DNA from: Desulfobacterium sp.
GTDB taxonomy: Bacteria > Desulfobacterota > Desulfobacteria > Desulfobacterales > Desulfobacteraceae
DNA length: 64,000 bases
Direction: 5' to 3'
NCBI GenBank assembly: GCA_016342325.1
Contig: JAEINR010000012.1
Coordinates: forward strand, 37,674 to 101,673
Shown piece by piece: positions 1 to 9,137 of the stretch. Numbering within the stretch: position 1 is the stretch's first letter; each line of letters begins with the position of its first letter. The notes under the pieces are model-generated. The model did not search any database, was not told where the DNA came from, and saw only the letters and a program-made list of their open reading frames with translations. A program made the position numbers and the translations under genes.

Positions 1-1
1 G

Positions 2-3000
2 GCGGACCTCACCGCAGCCCAGGATGTGATGGTGATCAACCTTCATATGGACCTGGATAAGAGGCTCTGGACCGGCTTTGCCAACGCCCATGAGGAGCCC
101 CCCACCTTTGGCATCGACCGCACCGTATCCCTCATGCTCAGCGACCTCTTTTCCGTTCCCCAGGGTACGTTGAAGATGCGGCCCCCTGACGATCCCGCCA
201 CGCCCCTGGACGATCTTTCCAGCGAACTCATCGGCATCGGCCTGGGCCGCCAGGAGAACGATACCCGCCTGGTGGTTGGAAAGAACGATAGATTTCACAC
301 CGCAGCCAACACGATTTTCATCAGCATTCCTCTCTCCTACCTGGGCTATGACGACGGTGACATGGTGGTCATGGCAGAGACCTTTCTCCAGTCAACCCTC
401 ACACCGGGGCACGCGGATTCCCTGCCCGACTCCGGGGCCCTGGACACCAAGCCCGGGTTGCTCCCAGCTGAGATCCTTCGGCCCGTGGCCTCCTGCGTCT
501 CTTCCCAGGTTACAGGCACGGATCCGGCGGACGACTCCCTGGGCTTTGGCCTGCAGGGGGATGAGATCATTTCCTCCCGTGCCTGCGCCCTGGACAGCGG
601 TGGCCTGATGATCTCCGTGGACCTGGAGAGCCTGGCCTATGACGATCTGGCCTATCTTAATCTTTTTGTCGACCGGGACAACGATCCCTGGACCGGCATT
701 GCCCTTGTGAACGGGACTCCGGAGATTGCGGGTGCGGATTTCTACCTCTGTATGCGCATCGCGCCGGTGCCTGATCCCACCATCGTGACCACGCTTCTCG
801 TGGAGTTCGGTTCCCCACCATTGGGGTCGGGGATCCACCGGGTGGATCACCTGGTGAGCCTGCGCACCGGGGGGACGCTGAATTCCGAGGTGTCAGGCGG
901 TCACTACACCCTCACCCTGCCTCCGGAGATCCTTGGGGGCGGCACCCAGGGCACGGTTAAATATGTGATCACCGCCACCCAGCAGAGTTTCACCAACGAG
1001 AATGGTGTGACCTGGAAGAACGAAGACGGTACCTGGGAGGCAGGCCTGGGGCAGGAGACCGCCTTCCTCTCTCCCCAGGGCGTGCCCTCCCTCCTGGACA
1101 CGGCACCGAATCTGGGATTTTTTCAGGCCCCTGCTCCTGCTCCCCCGTCCCTGTGGGCGGAGAGCATCACTCCCTCCCGGGGAACACCGGCAGGAGGAAC
1201 GCCTGTAACGGTGTTTGGAAAGGGTTTTGAGAGGGGGGTGGGGGTGCAGGTGGGCACCACTTTGCTCCTTCCGGAGGACATGTGCTTTCTCTCCTCCGGT
1301 GGGGTGGCCCTTGTGACGCCTGGCGGTTCACCCGGGCCTGCGGATCTCCTTCTTTCGAACCCGGTGAGCGGCGAGACCTTTGAGATTTCGGCGGTGTTTC
1401 TCTACGCCGATCCCCTGGTGGGCAGCCCTCGGATATCCGGAGTGGAACCGGACTTGGGCCCCCTTAGTGGCGGCGGTAGCGTGCAGATCACCGGTACCAA
1501 CTTCATCTCCGGTGCAGGGGTGGCCTTTGGCGGTGCCCCGGCTTCGGCAATGGTGATATCTGCTTTTGAGATCACGGCAGTGGTGCCACCGGGAGATATC
1601 GGGCCCGTTGATATCCAGGTGGTGAACCCGGACGGTTCTTCAGGCGGACTGGAGAGGGGGTACAACTATGGTTCGCGGCCCCCTGGGGTGTGGAGCCTGT
1701 TTCCGGTTTTCGGGCCACTTTCCGGTGGTACCCGGGTGACCCTGGCCGGCGATCGGTTTCAGGCCGGTGCCGTCGTTGAGATCGGGGGGATTGCCCTCTC
1801 AGATCTCCAGGTGGTCTCCCCTCGCTTACTTGTCGGCACGACCCAGGCCATGGGGACGCCCGGGTGGAAGGCGATTTCGGTGACCAACCCGGATGGGGTG
1901 GGCACGGTGAAGGAGACCGCTTTTCTCTGGGGCGGCACAGATCCCGGCCTCTCCCCTCCCGGCCTGCTGGGGGGGCAGCCCCTTTCCTCCCCCACATCGG
2001 GAGGTGTGTTGGTAACCATCAGCGGATACGACTTCCAGGCCGGTCTCACCGTCTTCTTTGACGGGGTTCCGGTACCTGTGGAGCATTTTGACGGCAGCGG
2101 GCTGATCCAGGTCACGGCTCCGTCCCACGGGCCGGGCATGGTTGAGATCAAGGTGGTCAACCCCGATGCCAAGGCGGTTTCCTTTCCCGCGGATCAGCCC
2201 TGGAACTCCTTTACCTATGATTCGGGCCTTCCCACCATATCCATGGTCTACACCGAGGATTACATTCACGAGAGTCCCACCACCGGGGGCAAGGGCGTGA
2301 CGATCAGCGGAAGCAATTTCAGGCCCGGCGCCCATGTGGCCTTTGGCGGCAACCCGGCAGTGGTTACCGATGTGAGCCCCATCGCCGTCACGGTGATCAC
2401 CCCGCCCCATGAACCGGGGCCGGTGGATATTACTGTGACCAATCCAGGTGGGCTGACAGGCGTTTATACCGGTGATATCATCTGGGGCGACTTCACCTAT
2501 GTTGGGTCGCCGCCCCCCGGCCCGGTGGTCACAAGCCTGAATCCGGATTTCGGGTCTTTGACCGGCGGGGAGATGGTCTCCATTTCCGGCAGCGGGTTTT
2601 TCAGTGGGGCCCGGCTTTTCTTTGGCCCTTTCCAGGCGGAAATCGAGGACCACGTTTCCCCGTCCCTGATCCAGGCCCGGCTCCCCCGGTGTGCCATGGG
2701 TATCATGGATGTGACGGTGATCAATGCCGACGGCCAGGAGGGGGGGCTGCCAGGAGGCTTTACCGCAATCGCACCCCTCCCGGTGGTGAATGATGTTGAA
2801 CCGGGGACCGGCCCCTGTGCTGGAGGAACCTTCGTGACGATCCAGGGAGAGGGCTTCCTGCCGGAGAGCCTGGTTCGGGTGGGGGGAAACCCGGCCGCTG
2901 GCCTAAGGTTTGTGGATGAAACAATCCTCACTGCCACCATGCCTCCCGGGTTTCCAGGCACGGTTGCCGTGGAGGTGATCAACCCGGGGGACCAGGCAGG

Positions 3001-3694
3001 TACCCTGGCTGGTGCTTATACCTTTCAGGGGGAGAGTGCACCCCTGCCCCAGCTCTTCACGCTTTTTCCGTCCTCCGGACCCCAGGAGGGGGGGATCCGG
3101 GTGGAGATGATCGGCCAGGGAATCCTTTCAGGTGCCTCCCTAACGGTTGGGACCCAGCCGATGATCGATCCTGATATCGTCTCAACCACCACACTCACCA
3201 TGGTGATTCCTCCGGGAGAGGCGGGGGCCTGGGATGTCACGTTGACCAATGCAGATGGCGGATCGGCCGTGCTTCCGGAAAGCTTTGTGTACATCGATCC
3301 CCTGGCTCCCTCCCCCCAGGTGGATTCGGTCCTGCCCGCCACTGGTCCGGCAGCGGGCGGCACCCCCATTGTCGTATCGGGTGCCCACTTCCAGCCCGGC
3401 GCCCAAGTTTACCTGGGAGACCTGTTGATCTTGGAGCCCTCCCGGCTCTTCTCCGGTGAAATCACCGGAACCACCCCGGCCCACCCAGCCGGGGCTGTAG
3501 AGATCCGGGTGGTGAATCCAGATGGGAAGGAGGGCACGCTTTCCCAGGGCTTTACCTATGATCTTCCGTCCTGGTACCCCTTTGACAAAGACCAGGACGG
3601 CGATGTGGATGGGAAGGATCTGGCCCTCTGCATACAAACCGGAAGCTTTGATGTCGCGGCTTTTGCCGAAGAATTCGGCAGACTGCCCCCTTAA
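2..3694 (+). CDS. Large IPT/TIG-repeat extracellular protein, 5' partial
   Basis: The reading frame is open to the left edge with no stop, so the true start lies outside the window; the first in-window start codon is a GTG at 26. At least 1222 residues are visible. The N-terminal third has two related modules: both contain a hydrophobic strand, then D-x-D/R-D-x-x-x-W-T-G, at about residues 5-20 and 205-225. From about residue 380 to 1180 there are nine IPT/TIG immunoglobulin-like repeats. Each starts with a P-x-x-G-P/T-x-x-GG core and ends in a VxNPDG-like turn. The last 40 residues hold an EF-hand or half-dockerin-like calcium loop (DKDQDGDVDGKD). IPT/TIG arrays are known from surface and secreted adhesion or polysaccharide-associated proteins. 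I infer a secreted structural or adhesive protein; no enzymatic domain is visible. Confidence 0.8.
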   Translation, partial: ADLTAAQDVMVINLHMDLDKRLWTGFANAHEEPPTFGIDRTVSLMLSDLFSVPQGTLKMRPPDDPATPLDDLSSELIGIGLGRQENDTRLVVGKNDRFHTAANTIFISIPLSYLGYDDGDMVVMAETFLQSTLTPGHADSLPDSGALDTKPGLLPAEILRPVASCVSSQVTGTDPADDSLGFGLQGDEIISSRACALDSGGLMISVDLESLAYDDLAYLNLFVDRDNDPWTGIALVNGTPEIAGADFYLCMRIAPVPDPTIVTTLLVEFGSPPLGSGIHRVDHLVSLRTGGTLNSEVSGGHYTLTLPPEILGGGTQGTVKYVITATQQSFTNENGVTWKNEDGTWEAGLGQETAFLSPQGVPSLLDTAPNLGFFQAPAPAPPSLWAESITPSRGTPAGGTPVTVFGKGFERGVGVQVGTTLLLPEDMCFLSSGGVALVTPGGSPGPADLLLSNPVSGETFEISAVFLYADPLVGSPRISGVEPDLGPLSGGGSVQITGTNFISGAGVAFGGAPASAMVISAFEITAVVPPGDIGPVDIQVVNPDGSSGGLERGYNYGSRPPGVWSLFPVFGPLSGGTRVTLAGDRFQAGAVVEIGGIALSDLQVVSPRLLVGTTQAMGTPGWKAISVTNPDGVGTVKETAFLWGGTDPGLSPPGLLGGQPLSSPTSGGVLVTISGYDFQAGLTVFFDGVPVPVEHFDGSGLIQVTAPSHGPGMVEIKVVNPDAKAVSFPADQPWNSFTYDSGLPTISMVYTEDYIHESPTTGGKGVTISGSNFRPGAHVAFGGNPAVVTDVSPIAVTVITPPHEPGPVDITVTNPGGLTGVYTGDIIWGDFTYVGSPPPGPVVTSLNPDFGSLTGGEMVSISGSGFFSGARLFFGPFQAEIEDHVSPSLIQARLPRCAMGIMDVTVINADGQEGGLPGGFTAIAPLPVVNDVEPGTGPCAGGTFVTIQGEGFLPESLVRVGGNPAAGLRFVDETILTATMPPGFPGTVAVEVINPGDQAGTLAGAYTFQGESAPLPQLFTLFPSSGPQEGGIRVEMIGQGILSGASLTVGTQPMIDPDIVSTTTLTMVIPPGEAGAWDVTLTNADGGSAVLPESFVYIDPLAPSPQVDSVLPATGPAAGGTPIVVSGAHFQPGAQVYLGDLLILEPSRLFSGEITGTTPAHPAGAVEIRVVNPDGKEGTLSQGFTYDLPSWYPFDKDQDGDVDGKDLALCIQTGSFDVAAFAEEFGRLPP

Positions 3695-3711
3695 TATCAG
3701 GCCGATACGGT

Positions 3712-3741
3712 GACCGGGGGCCCGAAACGACGTCCCCGGTC
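3712..3741 (+). terminator. Possible hairpin after the IPT/TIG gene
   Basis: An 8-bp perfect stem (gaccgggg/ccccggtc) with a 14-nt loop lies 18 bases after the stop codon. No T run follows, so an intrinsic terminator is only a possibility. Confidence 0.3.
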
Positions 3742-3764
3742 TCCCCTGAAATTATAGTTTACGG

Positions 3765-3793
3765 CGAACGACCGAGGATTCCTCGGTCGTTCG
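3765..3793. repeat. 13-bp perfect inverted repeat
   Basis: cgaacgaccgagg and its exact complement are separated by three bases (att). The stem is long and GC-rich, but no T tract follows on either strand. It lies between the plus-strand IPT/TIG gene and the minus-strand fic remnant, so it could end transcription from both sides or be a protein-binding palindrome. Confidence 0.5.
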
Positions 3794-3908
3794 TAGCCCG
3801 TCCTGATCACCGATTTATGTATCTCTTTGGGACGCAGTGCAATGGTTCTCTTTGGGTTTAATTATTAAGAAATCCTTAGAAGTTGCGTCTTCAAACAATC
3901 CAGCTCTC

Positions 3909-4939
3909 CTATTCGTCCATGACTTGGAAGGTCGTCAACAGTTCCGCCCCAAGGGCGGTTAGCCGGTATTGCTGGTTTCTTGATCGGGGGGTGTCCGGAT
4001 GGGTCATTTCAATCCATTGGGAGTGAAGGGCCAGTTGAAGGTAATTTTTTCGAAAGGTGGGACGATGGGAGAGCCCAAGTTTTGCCATGATCCCAGCGGC
4101 ACTGCATGGGGAATTCCTGAGAATATGGAGCAGTCGCTTTACTTGGTCGGTTACTTGGTCGGTTACTTGGTCGGTCGAACCTTTTATCTCCCCAAGAGCC
4201 TGGAGAATGGCGCTGAGCATGAACGTGACAAAGGGCGTGGCATCCGATGCGTCGTCAGACGCCCTTAATGCGGTATAATATTCCTGCTGGCGGTCCCGGA
4301 CGACGCTTTCCACGGGTAAAAGGGCAAAAATCGGTCGCCATTGGCTGAGAATCAAGGTCTGCCAAAGTCGGCCAAGCCGGCCATTGCCGTCCTGGAAAGG
4401 ATGGATAAACTCAAATTCGTAGTGAAACAAGCAGCTTTTCACAAGGGGGCATTCATCCGTCTGCCTCAACCATGACAGCAGGTCGTCCATTAACCGCGAT
4501 ACCTGACTTGCCGGGGGGGCATATGAACAACAACGCTGCCTTTTTGAATGCCAACGCCCCCGGAACGAAAGCATCCGGTTTCATCAACCAGCCTGGCCAT
4601 CAACAGGCCATGGGCAGCAAGAAGGTCTTTCCGGGAATGGGCAGACCAGTTGGGCAGCTCCTCGTAGGCGGTAAATGTATTTCGCACCTCCTGGACCTCC
4701 CGGGGCATTCCCAGCACTCGTTTGCCGGAAATCACCGCCGTCACCTGTTCCAGGCTCAGGGTATTTCCTTCGATTGCTAGTGAGGCCTGAATCGTTTTGA
4801 TCTGATTGTCCCGCCGAAGCTTGGGTACAACGGTGGTATCGGTATCGGTTTTCAGTTCTCCCAGGATCTCCCCGATCTCAACCACGCAATTGAGAATCCT
4901 GGTGGTAATCGTATATGGCGGCTTGTATCTGTATGCCAT
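3909..4939 (-). pseudogene. Fic-family AMPylase/regulator, frameshifted in a G7 run
   Basis: Two overlapping minus-strand frames together make one Fic protein. The first (start ATG at 4939, preceded by GAGGGAA) carries an N-terminal region with the inhibitory-helix motif SLAIEG, fitting (S/T)xxxE(G/N). It runs through VVVHMPP and then goes off frame. The second frame resumes with PASQVSRLMDD and carries the catalytic Fic motif HPFQDGNGRLGR. It is followed by a TDQV-TDQV-TDQV linker and a C-terminal winged-helix-like part. The break falls in seven consecutive G bases (plus strand 4513-4519); eight would restore a single protein of about 345 residues. Fic enzymes with this layout transfer AMP to target proteins. 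Base composition is visibly less GC-rich than in neighbouring genes, suggesting transfer. The frameshift could be a true mutation, phase variation or a sequencing error. Confidence 0.75.
4141..4176 (-). repeat. 12-bp tandem repeat (TDQV) x3 in the fic remnant
   Basis: Three back-to-back 12-bp units (acttggtcggtt on the plus strand, last base changed in unit three) encode TDQV repeats. They join the Fic core to the C-terminal winged helix, and copy-number change would keep the frame. Confidence 0.8.
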
Positions 4940-4975
4940 TGACCGTTCCCTCATTTTTTTTTCTATATTCCGCAA

Positions 4976-5287
4976 AATAAATTACTGCACAATGATTTGA
5001 CCGTTATCAAAATCCCGGAAGCATAGCAACGCCTCTTTGACAAAGAGGCGATCAAATTTTTATGTTGACCTATGTACCATCGGGTGTTTGCTCCAAGGGG
5101 ATAGCGTTTAAAATCAAAGCGTGCCCTTTTAAATTGGAGGTATATCCGGGGACAGAAGGAGGGAGTGGCGGTGTTCCCAAGGCACTGTGGGGTGCCTTGG
5201 GAGCATTCGCTTCTTCGCTCTGATTTTCGTGTTATTTGGGCAAGATAATCAGAGCTCTTTTTGGGTCTGGCTTGTCTAGGGTAAGTG
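4976..5287. other. Intergenic region with two palindromes and one dispersed repeat
   Basis: No convincing gene is seen here. Positions 5030-5050 are a 10-bp inverted repeat around one base (cgcctctttg-a-caaagaggcg). Positions 5176-5201 are a 10-bp stem (cccaaggcac/gtgccttggg) with a 6-nt loop. It lies about 90 bases after the stop of the minus-strand TRAP operon and is a candidate terminator without a T tract. Positions 5210-5283 hold one copy of the dispersed element described separately. Confidence 0.5.
5210..5283 (-). repeat. Dispersed ~75-bp intergenic element, copy 1
   Basis: Read on the minus strand, this copy begins five bases after the dctM stop codon. It shares its ends and core (gacaagcc, tcttgcc, aaataa, cgaaaatcagagc) with copies at 21507-21582 and 25711-25786. 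In this copy CTCTGATT and AATCAGAG can pair as an 8-bp stem. Orientation and placement after a stop codon match the other copies. Confidence 0.75.
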
Positions 5288-6622
5288 TTATTGAACCATT
5301 TTTTCCGGGAGATAGAAGACGATCTCCGGGAATAGGGTGATCAGGATAACCATGAGGACCATGATGACGAAGAAGGGCAGGGTCGCCCTTAAAATGGTGC
5401 TCACCTTTTCCCCTGAGATGCCCTGGATGACAAAGATGCTGAATCCCACCGGGGGCGTTATCTGGGAGAGCTCCACCATGAACACCAGGAATATGCCGAA
5501 CCAGAGGGGCTCAAAGCCCGCTGCCACCACGATGGGCAGCACAATGGGCAGGGTCATCACCACGATGGAGATGCCGTCCAGCATCATGCCCAGCACGATG
5601 TACATCAACCCCACCACCAGGATCAGCACATACGGGGAGAGGCCCAATCCGACGATGTAGACGCTCAAAGCCCGTGCGATCCCCACAAAGCCCACCACCT
5701 GGGAGAGAAAGGAGGCGGAAAGGATGATGAAGCAGATCATGCAGTTGGTCTTGACCGCATTGACCAGGGCCTCCTTGAAGTTACTCCAGGTGAGGTTCTT
5801 GAAGGCGAACGCCAGAACCAGGGAGCCGATCACGCCGATGGCCGCCGCCTCGGTGGGGGTGGTGATGCCCATGTAGATGCCGCCGAGAACGGCCAGGATC
5901 AGCCCCAGGATGGGCAGCAAATCCTTGAGGGCCGCAATCTTCTGGGCCAGGGTAAAGGTCTCTGTCTCCTGGGGCACCACATCGGGTTTGATGGTGGCAA
6001 CGATGATGATGTACAGGGAGTAGGCCGCAGCCAGCATCAGCCCCGGTATCACCCCGCTCATGAACAGCTTGCCGATGGAGGTGTCCGAGAGAATTCCGTA
6101 GATGATCATGATCAGGCTCGGGGGGATGAGAAACCCTAGGGTGCCGGCCCCGGCAAGGGAGCCGATGGCCAGACTCTTGTCATAGCCCCGCTTTGAGAGC
6201 TCGTCCAGGGTGATCTTGCCCACGGTGGCCGTGGTGGCGGCGCTGGAGCCGGACACGGCGGCAAACAGGGAGCAGGCAAACACATTGATGTGGAGGAGCC
6301 TGCCCGGCACCTTGGAAAGCCAGGGCAACAGCCCGTTCAAAAGCTTGGTTGAGATCGCCGTTCGGTAGAGGATCTCCCCCATGAGGATGAACAGGGGCAG
6401 GGCCGTGAGGGACCAGGAGTTGGTGCTGTTGTAGATGGAGTTGGACAGCAGTCCCCCGATCTTGTCCCACACCGAGATCACCGGCGGCAGGTTGAGGTCA
6501 AAGACCAGCATGCCGAAGATGCCCGTCCCCAGCAGGGAGAACCCGATCCACAGTCCTGAAAACAGGCAGAGAAACATGAAGCCGAACAAAAAAAGGGACA
6601 TTAATAAGGGATCGGAAATCAT
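5288..6622 (-). CDS. TRAP transporter large permease (DctM family)
   Basis: This 444-residue, highly hydrophobic protein has about a dozen membrane segments. It matches DctM-type TRAP large subunits, which carry the Na+- or H+-driven transport path for an organic acid delivered by a periplasmic binding protein. Supporting stretches are FSGLWIGFSLLGTGIFGM near the N-terminus, the glycine-rich GSSAATTATVGKI, GSLAGAGTLGFLIPPS, and the C-terminal ELSQITPPVGFS. Length is normal for the family. The start overlaps the dctQ stop by four bases (ATGA), so translation is coupled. It is the last gene of the nine-gene operon starting at the GntR regulator. The substrate is not readable from this subunit; the 5-oxoprolinase and hydantoinase genes upstream suggest a cyclic amide or its carboxylate. 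Confidence 0.93.
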   Translation of the reverse strand: MISDPLLMSLFLFGFMFLCLFSGLWIGFSLLGTGIFGMLVFDLNLPPVISVWDKIGGLLSNSIYNSTNSWSLTALPLFILMGEILYRTAISTKLLNGLLPWLSKVPGRLLHINVFACSLFAAVSGSSAATTATVGKITLDELSKRGYDKSLAIGSLAGAGTLGFLIPPSLIMIIYGILSDTSIGKLFMSGVIPGLMLAAAYSLYIIIVATIKPDVVPQETETFTLAQKIAALKDLLPILGLILAVLGGIYMGITTPTEAAAIGVIGSLVLAFAFKNLTWSNFKEALVNAVKTNCMICFIILSASFLSQVVGFVGIARALSVYIVGLGLSPYVLILVVGLMYIVLGMMLDGISIVVMTLPIVLPIVVAAGFEPLWFGIFLVFMVELSQITPPVGFSIFVIQGISGEKVSTILRATLPFFVIMVLMVILITLFPEIVFYLPEKMVQ

Positions 6623-7095
6623 AATAGCCTCTTTAAAAATCGCGCCGCAAGCTGTAGGTCAAACATGAGAAGGCCTGCGGGAATAACTACCTGGGAGAGG
6701 TAGATGGGGGTTTCACTGATACTGTCCGCCAGCATGTCCAGCTCCCAGGACTCATAGGCCATGAGCGCGGTGTGATACAGGGCAAAGGTGGTGATGGCCA
6801 TGGCCGCAAAGGTGGCGATGGTGTCCAGCACCCCTTGTCCTCGTTTGCCGAGGAGGGACGTCAGGAGGGTGATCCGGATATGGGCCTCCTCCTTCAGTGT
6901 GAAGGCAAGGCCCAGGAGGACCACCGCCACAAAGAAGTAGGCGCTGTACTCGTCGGCAATGAGGGTGGAGGTGTTGAACACTGAACGAAGCACGATCTCC
7001 ACGGCAATGATGAGCACGATCAGGATCATGAAAACAGCCGATAATGAGGCTCCCCAAAGGGAGAGCCTCTCTATGAAGGTGACGGCCCGTTTCAT
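6619..7095 (-). CDS. TRAP transporter small permease (DctQ family)
   Basis: This 158-residue protein has four predicted membrane helices, as expected for the small TRAP subunit that partners DctM. Typical features are the first helix after a basic N-terminus (MKRAVTFIERLSLWGA), the stretch NTSTLIADEYSAYFFVAVVLLG in helix two, and the conserved KEEAHIRITLL after it. Start and stop overlap the neighbouring dctP and dctM genes by four bases each, giving ATGA junctions and tight stoichiometric coupling. Function follows the family: it stabilises the permease and helps dock the loaded binding protein. Confidence 0.92.
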   Translation of the reverse strand: MKRAVTFIERLSLWGASLSAVFMILIVLIIAVEIVLRSVFNTSTLIADEYSAYFFVAVVLLGLAFTLKEEAHIRITLLTSLLGKRGQGVLDTIATFAAMAITTFALYHTALMAYESWELDMLADSISETPIYLSQVVIPAGLLMFDLQLAARFLKRLL

Positions 7096-8075
7096 TTGGC
7101 GTATTTGTCGAGGATGGATTGGGTCTTGCTGTCGGCCTTGGCGGAAAAGGTCTCCACGATTTTGGCCGCGGCCGTGTCCATCTCTTTGGAGAGGGCGGCA
7201 GAGGGCTCAGCAATGGTGAATCCCTTCTCTTTTATGATGGCAAGGGCCTCCCGGGTCTTGGCCTCGGAGTTGCTCCACTGGTTTTTTTCCGTGTCGGCTG
7301 CGGCCTTGAGCATGGCGTTCTGCTGATCCTTTGTCATGGATTTCCAGTAGTCCAGGTTGATGGTGACCATGTTCAGGGGAAAGGCGTAGTTGATGTTGGT
7401 GAAGTTCTCCAGCACCTCCCAGAATTTACCGTTTTTGGTGGATTCGGCCGAGGTGAGCACCGAGTCGATCATGCCGGTTCTAAGGGAAGAGTAAACCTCG
7501 CCCCAGGGAAGGGAAAGGGGGGCGCCGCCAAGTTCCCTGAGGAAGTTGGCGCCGTTTTTGTCATAGGTCCGGGTCTTGAGGCCCTTAATGTCGGCGGCGG
7601 TGTTGACGGCCTTTTTGGTGACAAGTCCGCTGGGGGGCCAGGGCGCGGCATAGAGAAGCTTCTGGTTCCACTTTTTTGCGGCCTTTTCATACAAGGGCTT
7701 GCAGTCGTTGTAGAGGGTCTTTGCCTCATCAAAGGAAGCGGCCAGGCGGGGCAAGGAGCTTAAGCCGAACACATGCTCACTGCCGGCCACCACCCCCATG
7801 AGGATGTCGCTCATGGGCAGCTGGGCGTCTTTCACGGATTTTAACAGCTCGGGTCCCTTGAATCCAAGGCTGCCGCCGGGATGAACCGTGATGTCGATGT
7901 TGCCGTTTGAATACGCTTTGGCCAGCTTGGCAAAATCCATGGCCCCCATGGTGTGGAAGCTTGTTGCGCCGTAGACGGCGTTAAGGTCGAGCTTCAACGG
8001 TTTGCCGGCCCAGGCAAGGGTTGCTGAAAAGAGAACAAGGGTCAAGACGAGCAGGGCTTTTTTGAATGGCTTCAT
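7092..8075 (-). CDS. TRAP transporter solute-binding protein (DctP family)
   Basis: This 327-residue periplasmic protein has a clear signal peptide: basic KPFKK, a hydrophobic stretch, and cleavage after AWAG or close by. The mature part follows the DctP fold. The region GLKTRTYDKNGANFLRELGG contains the arginine that in this family usually binds the substrate carboxylate, and WGEVYSSLRTGMIDSV follows it. The ribosome site AAGGAGAAAAA sits just before the ATG. A 57-base gap with a hairpin separates it from pxpC upstream, the widest gap in the operon. The arginine suggests a carboxylated ligand such as 5-oxoproline or a hydantoin-derived acid; that assignment is inference from neighbours. Confidence 0.92.
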   Translation of the reverse strand: MKPFKKALLVLTLVLFSATLAWAGKPLKLDLNAVYGATSFHTMGAMDFAKLAKAYSNGNIDITVHPGGSLGFKGPELLKSVKDAQLPMSDILMGVVAGSEHVFGLSSLPRLAASFDEAKTLYNDCKPLYEKAAKKWNQKLLYAAPWPPSGLVTKKAVNTAADIKGLKTRTYDKNGANFLRELGGAPLSLPWGEVYSSLRTGMIDSVLTSAESTKNGKFWEVLENFTNINYAFPLNMVTINLDYWKSMTKDQQNAMLKAAADTEKNQWSNSEAKTREALAIIKEKGFTIAEPSAALSKEMDTAAAKIVETFSAKADSKTQSILDKYAK

Positions 8076-8110
8076 TTTTTCTCCTTTTGAAAAACGTTAT
8101 GGTTATCTAA

Positions 8111-8131
8111 GGATGCGGGCCTTCCGCATCC
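8111..8131 (-). other. Intercistronic hairpin between pxpC and dctP
   Basis: An 8-bp perfect stem (ggatgcgg/ccgcatcc) with a 5-nt loop lies directly after the pxpC stop codon. No T tract follows. It could be an mRNA processing or stability element that sets the level of the transporter part relative to the enzymes. Confidence 0.45.
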
Positions 8132-8132
8132 G

Positions 8133-9137
8133 TTAAATTTGAATCAAATGTCGCTCCAGCCGCTGGCTTAAGCTTTCGGGGTCAATCCCGGCGGTCTTAA
8201 GATCCATGGCGGGAAGGGCGTTGAAAAAGGCGGTTCTTTCCCTGTACGCCCGGTGGGCGTCGTCCAGGGTGATTGGGACAAAGCGGACACTGTCCCCGGG
8301 CACGGCCTGGGCAAGCTTTGGGAGGTCTGTTGAGATCACGGTGGCGATCTTTGTGTAGCCCCCAACGGTCTGCTCGGCCAACAGCACGATGGGCTGTCCG
8401 TCCGGGGGCACCTGGACCCCGCCGGGAAGGCTTGGTTCCGAGATGATGCTTGAAGACGTGTACGGCCGTTGGTGGATCACAGGGCCGGTCAAGCGGTATC
8501 CCATGCGGTTGGCCTGGTGGGAGACGGTGAAGCATGACCCGAAAAAGAGGGCCAGGCCGTCGTCAAAATAGTCGTCCTGGGGACCGGGTATGGCCCTGAG
8601 CTCTATTTCGTGGCCGTAGGCGGGAACAAATTCCCTGGGCAGTTGTCTGGTTTCATCCGGAAGGGGGGTGTCGAACCCTTGGATCAGGTCGCCCTTTACC
8701 AGGGCCCGGCCTTCGAGTCCGCCTAGCTGTGCGCCAATGTAGCAGGAGCGACTGCCCATCACCTCGGGTACATCAATGCCGCCGGTGACGGCAAGGTAGC
8801 TTCGGCACCCGGTGATCGCCTGGTTGACGACCAGAAGATCGCCCTTTTTCACCCTGTGGGAGCGCCAGTTGTCGGCGGCAACGCCGTTGATGGTTAGCCC
8901 CATGTCGGCCCCTGTGACGGCGATAATGGTGTCATAAAGCAGCTCCAGGGTAGGTCCGATAAAGGTGATCTCCAGGACGGCCTGGTTGCCCGTGTTCCCC
9001 GCCAAAAGGTTGGCTATTCTGCCGGCATCCTTGTCCAGCATGCCGCAGGGGGGGACCCCGAACTGCTGGAACCCGAAGCGGCCCAGGTCCTGGACCAGGG
9101 TGTGGGCGCCGGGCTCAATGGTTTTAAAAACCTGCAT
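8133..9137 (-). CDS. pxpC: 5-oxoprolinase subunit C / biotin-dependent carboxyltransferase-like (PxpC, KipA)
   Basis: This 334-residue protein belongs to the KipA/PxpC family, the third part of the prokaryotic 5-oxoprolinase PxpABC, which opens 5-oxo-L-proline to L-glutamate using ATP. The N-terminal signature DLGRFGFQQFGVPPCGMLD is followed by AGRIANLLAGN. The later QANRMGYRLTG and PPDGQPIVLLAEQTVGGY are also typical. It starts immediately after the pxpB stop with no intergenic base. The order pxpA-pxpB-pxpC is the usual one for this enzyme. Homologous domains occur in allophanate hydrolase and urea carboxylase, but the full three-gene set here argues for oxoprolinase. Confidence 0.88.
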   Translation of the reverse strand: MQVFKTIEPGAHTLVQDLGRFGFQQFGVPPCGMLDKDAGRIANLLAGNTGNQAVLEITFIGPTLELLYDTIIAVTGADMGLTINGVAADNWRSHRVKKGDLLVVNQAITGCRSYLAVTGGIDVPEVMGSRSCYIGAQLGGLEGRALVKGDLIQGFDTPLPDETRQLPREFVPAYGHEIELRAIPGPQDDYFDDGLALFFGSCFTVSHQANRMGYRLTGPVIHQRPYTSSSIISEPSLPGGVQVPPDGQPIVLLAEQTVGGYTKIATVISTDLPKLAQAVPGDSVRFVPITLDDAHRAYRERTAFFNALPAMDLKTAGIDPESLSQRLERHLIQI

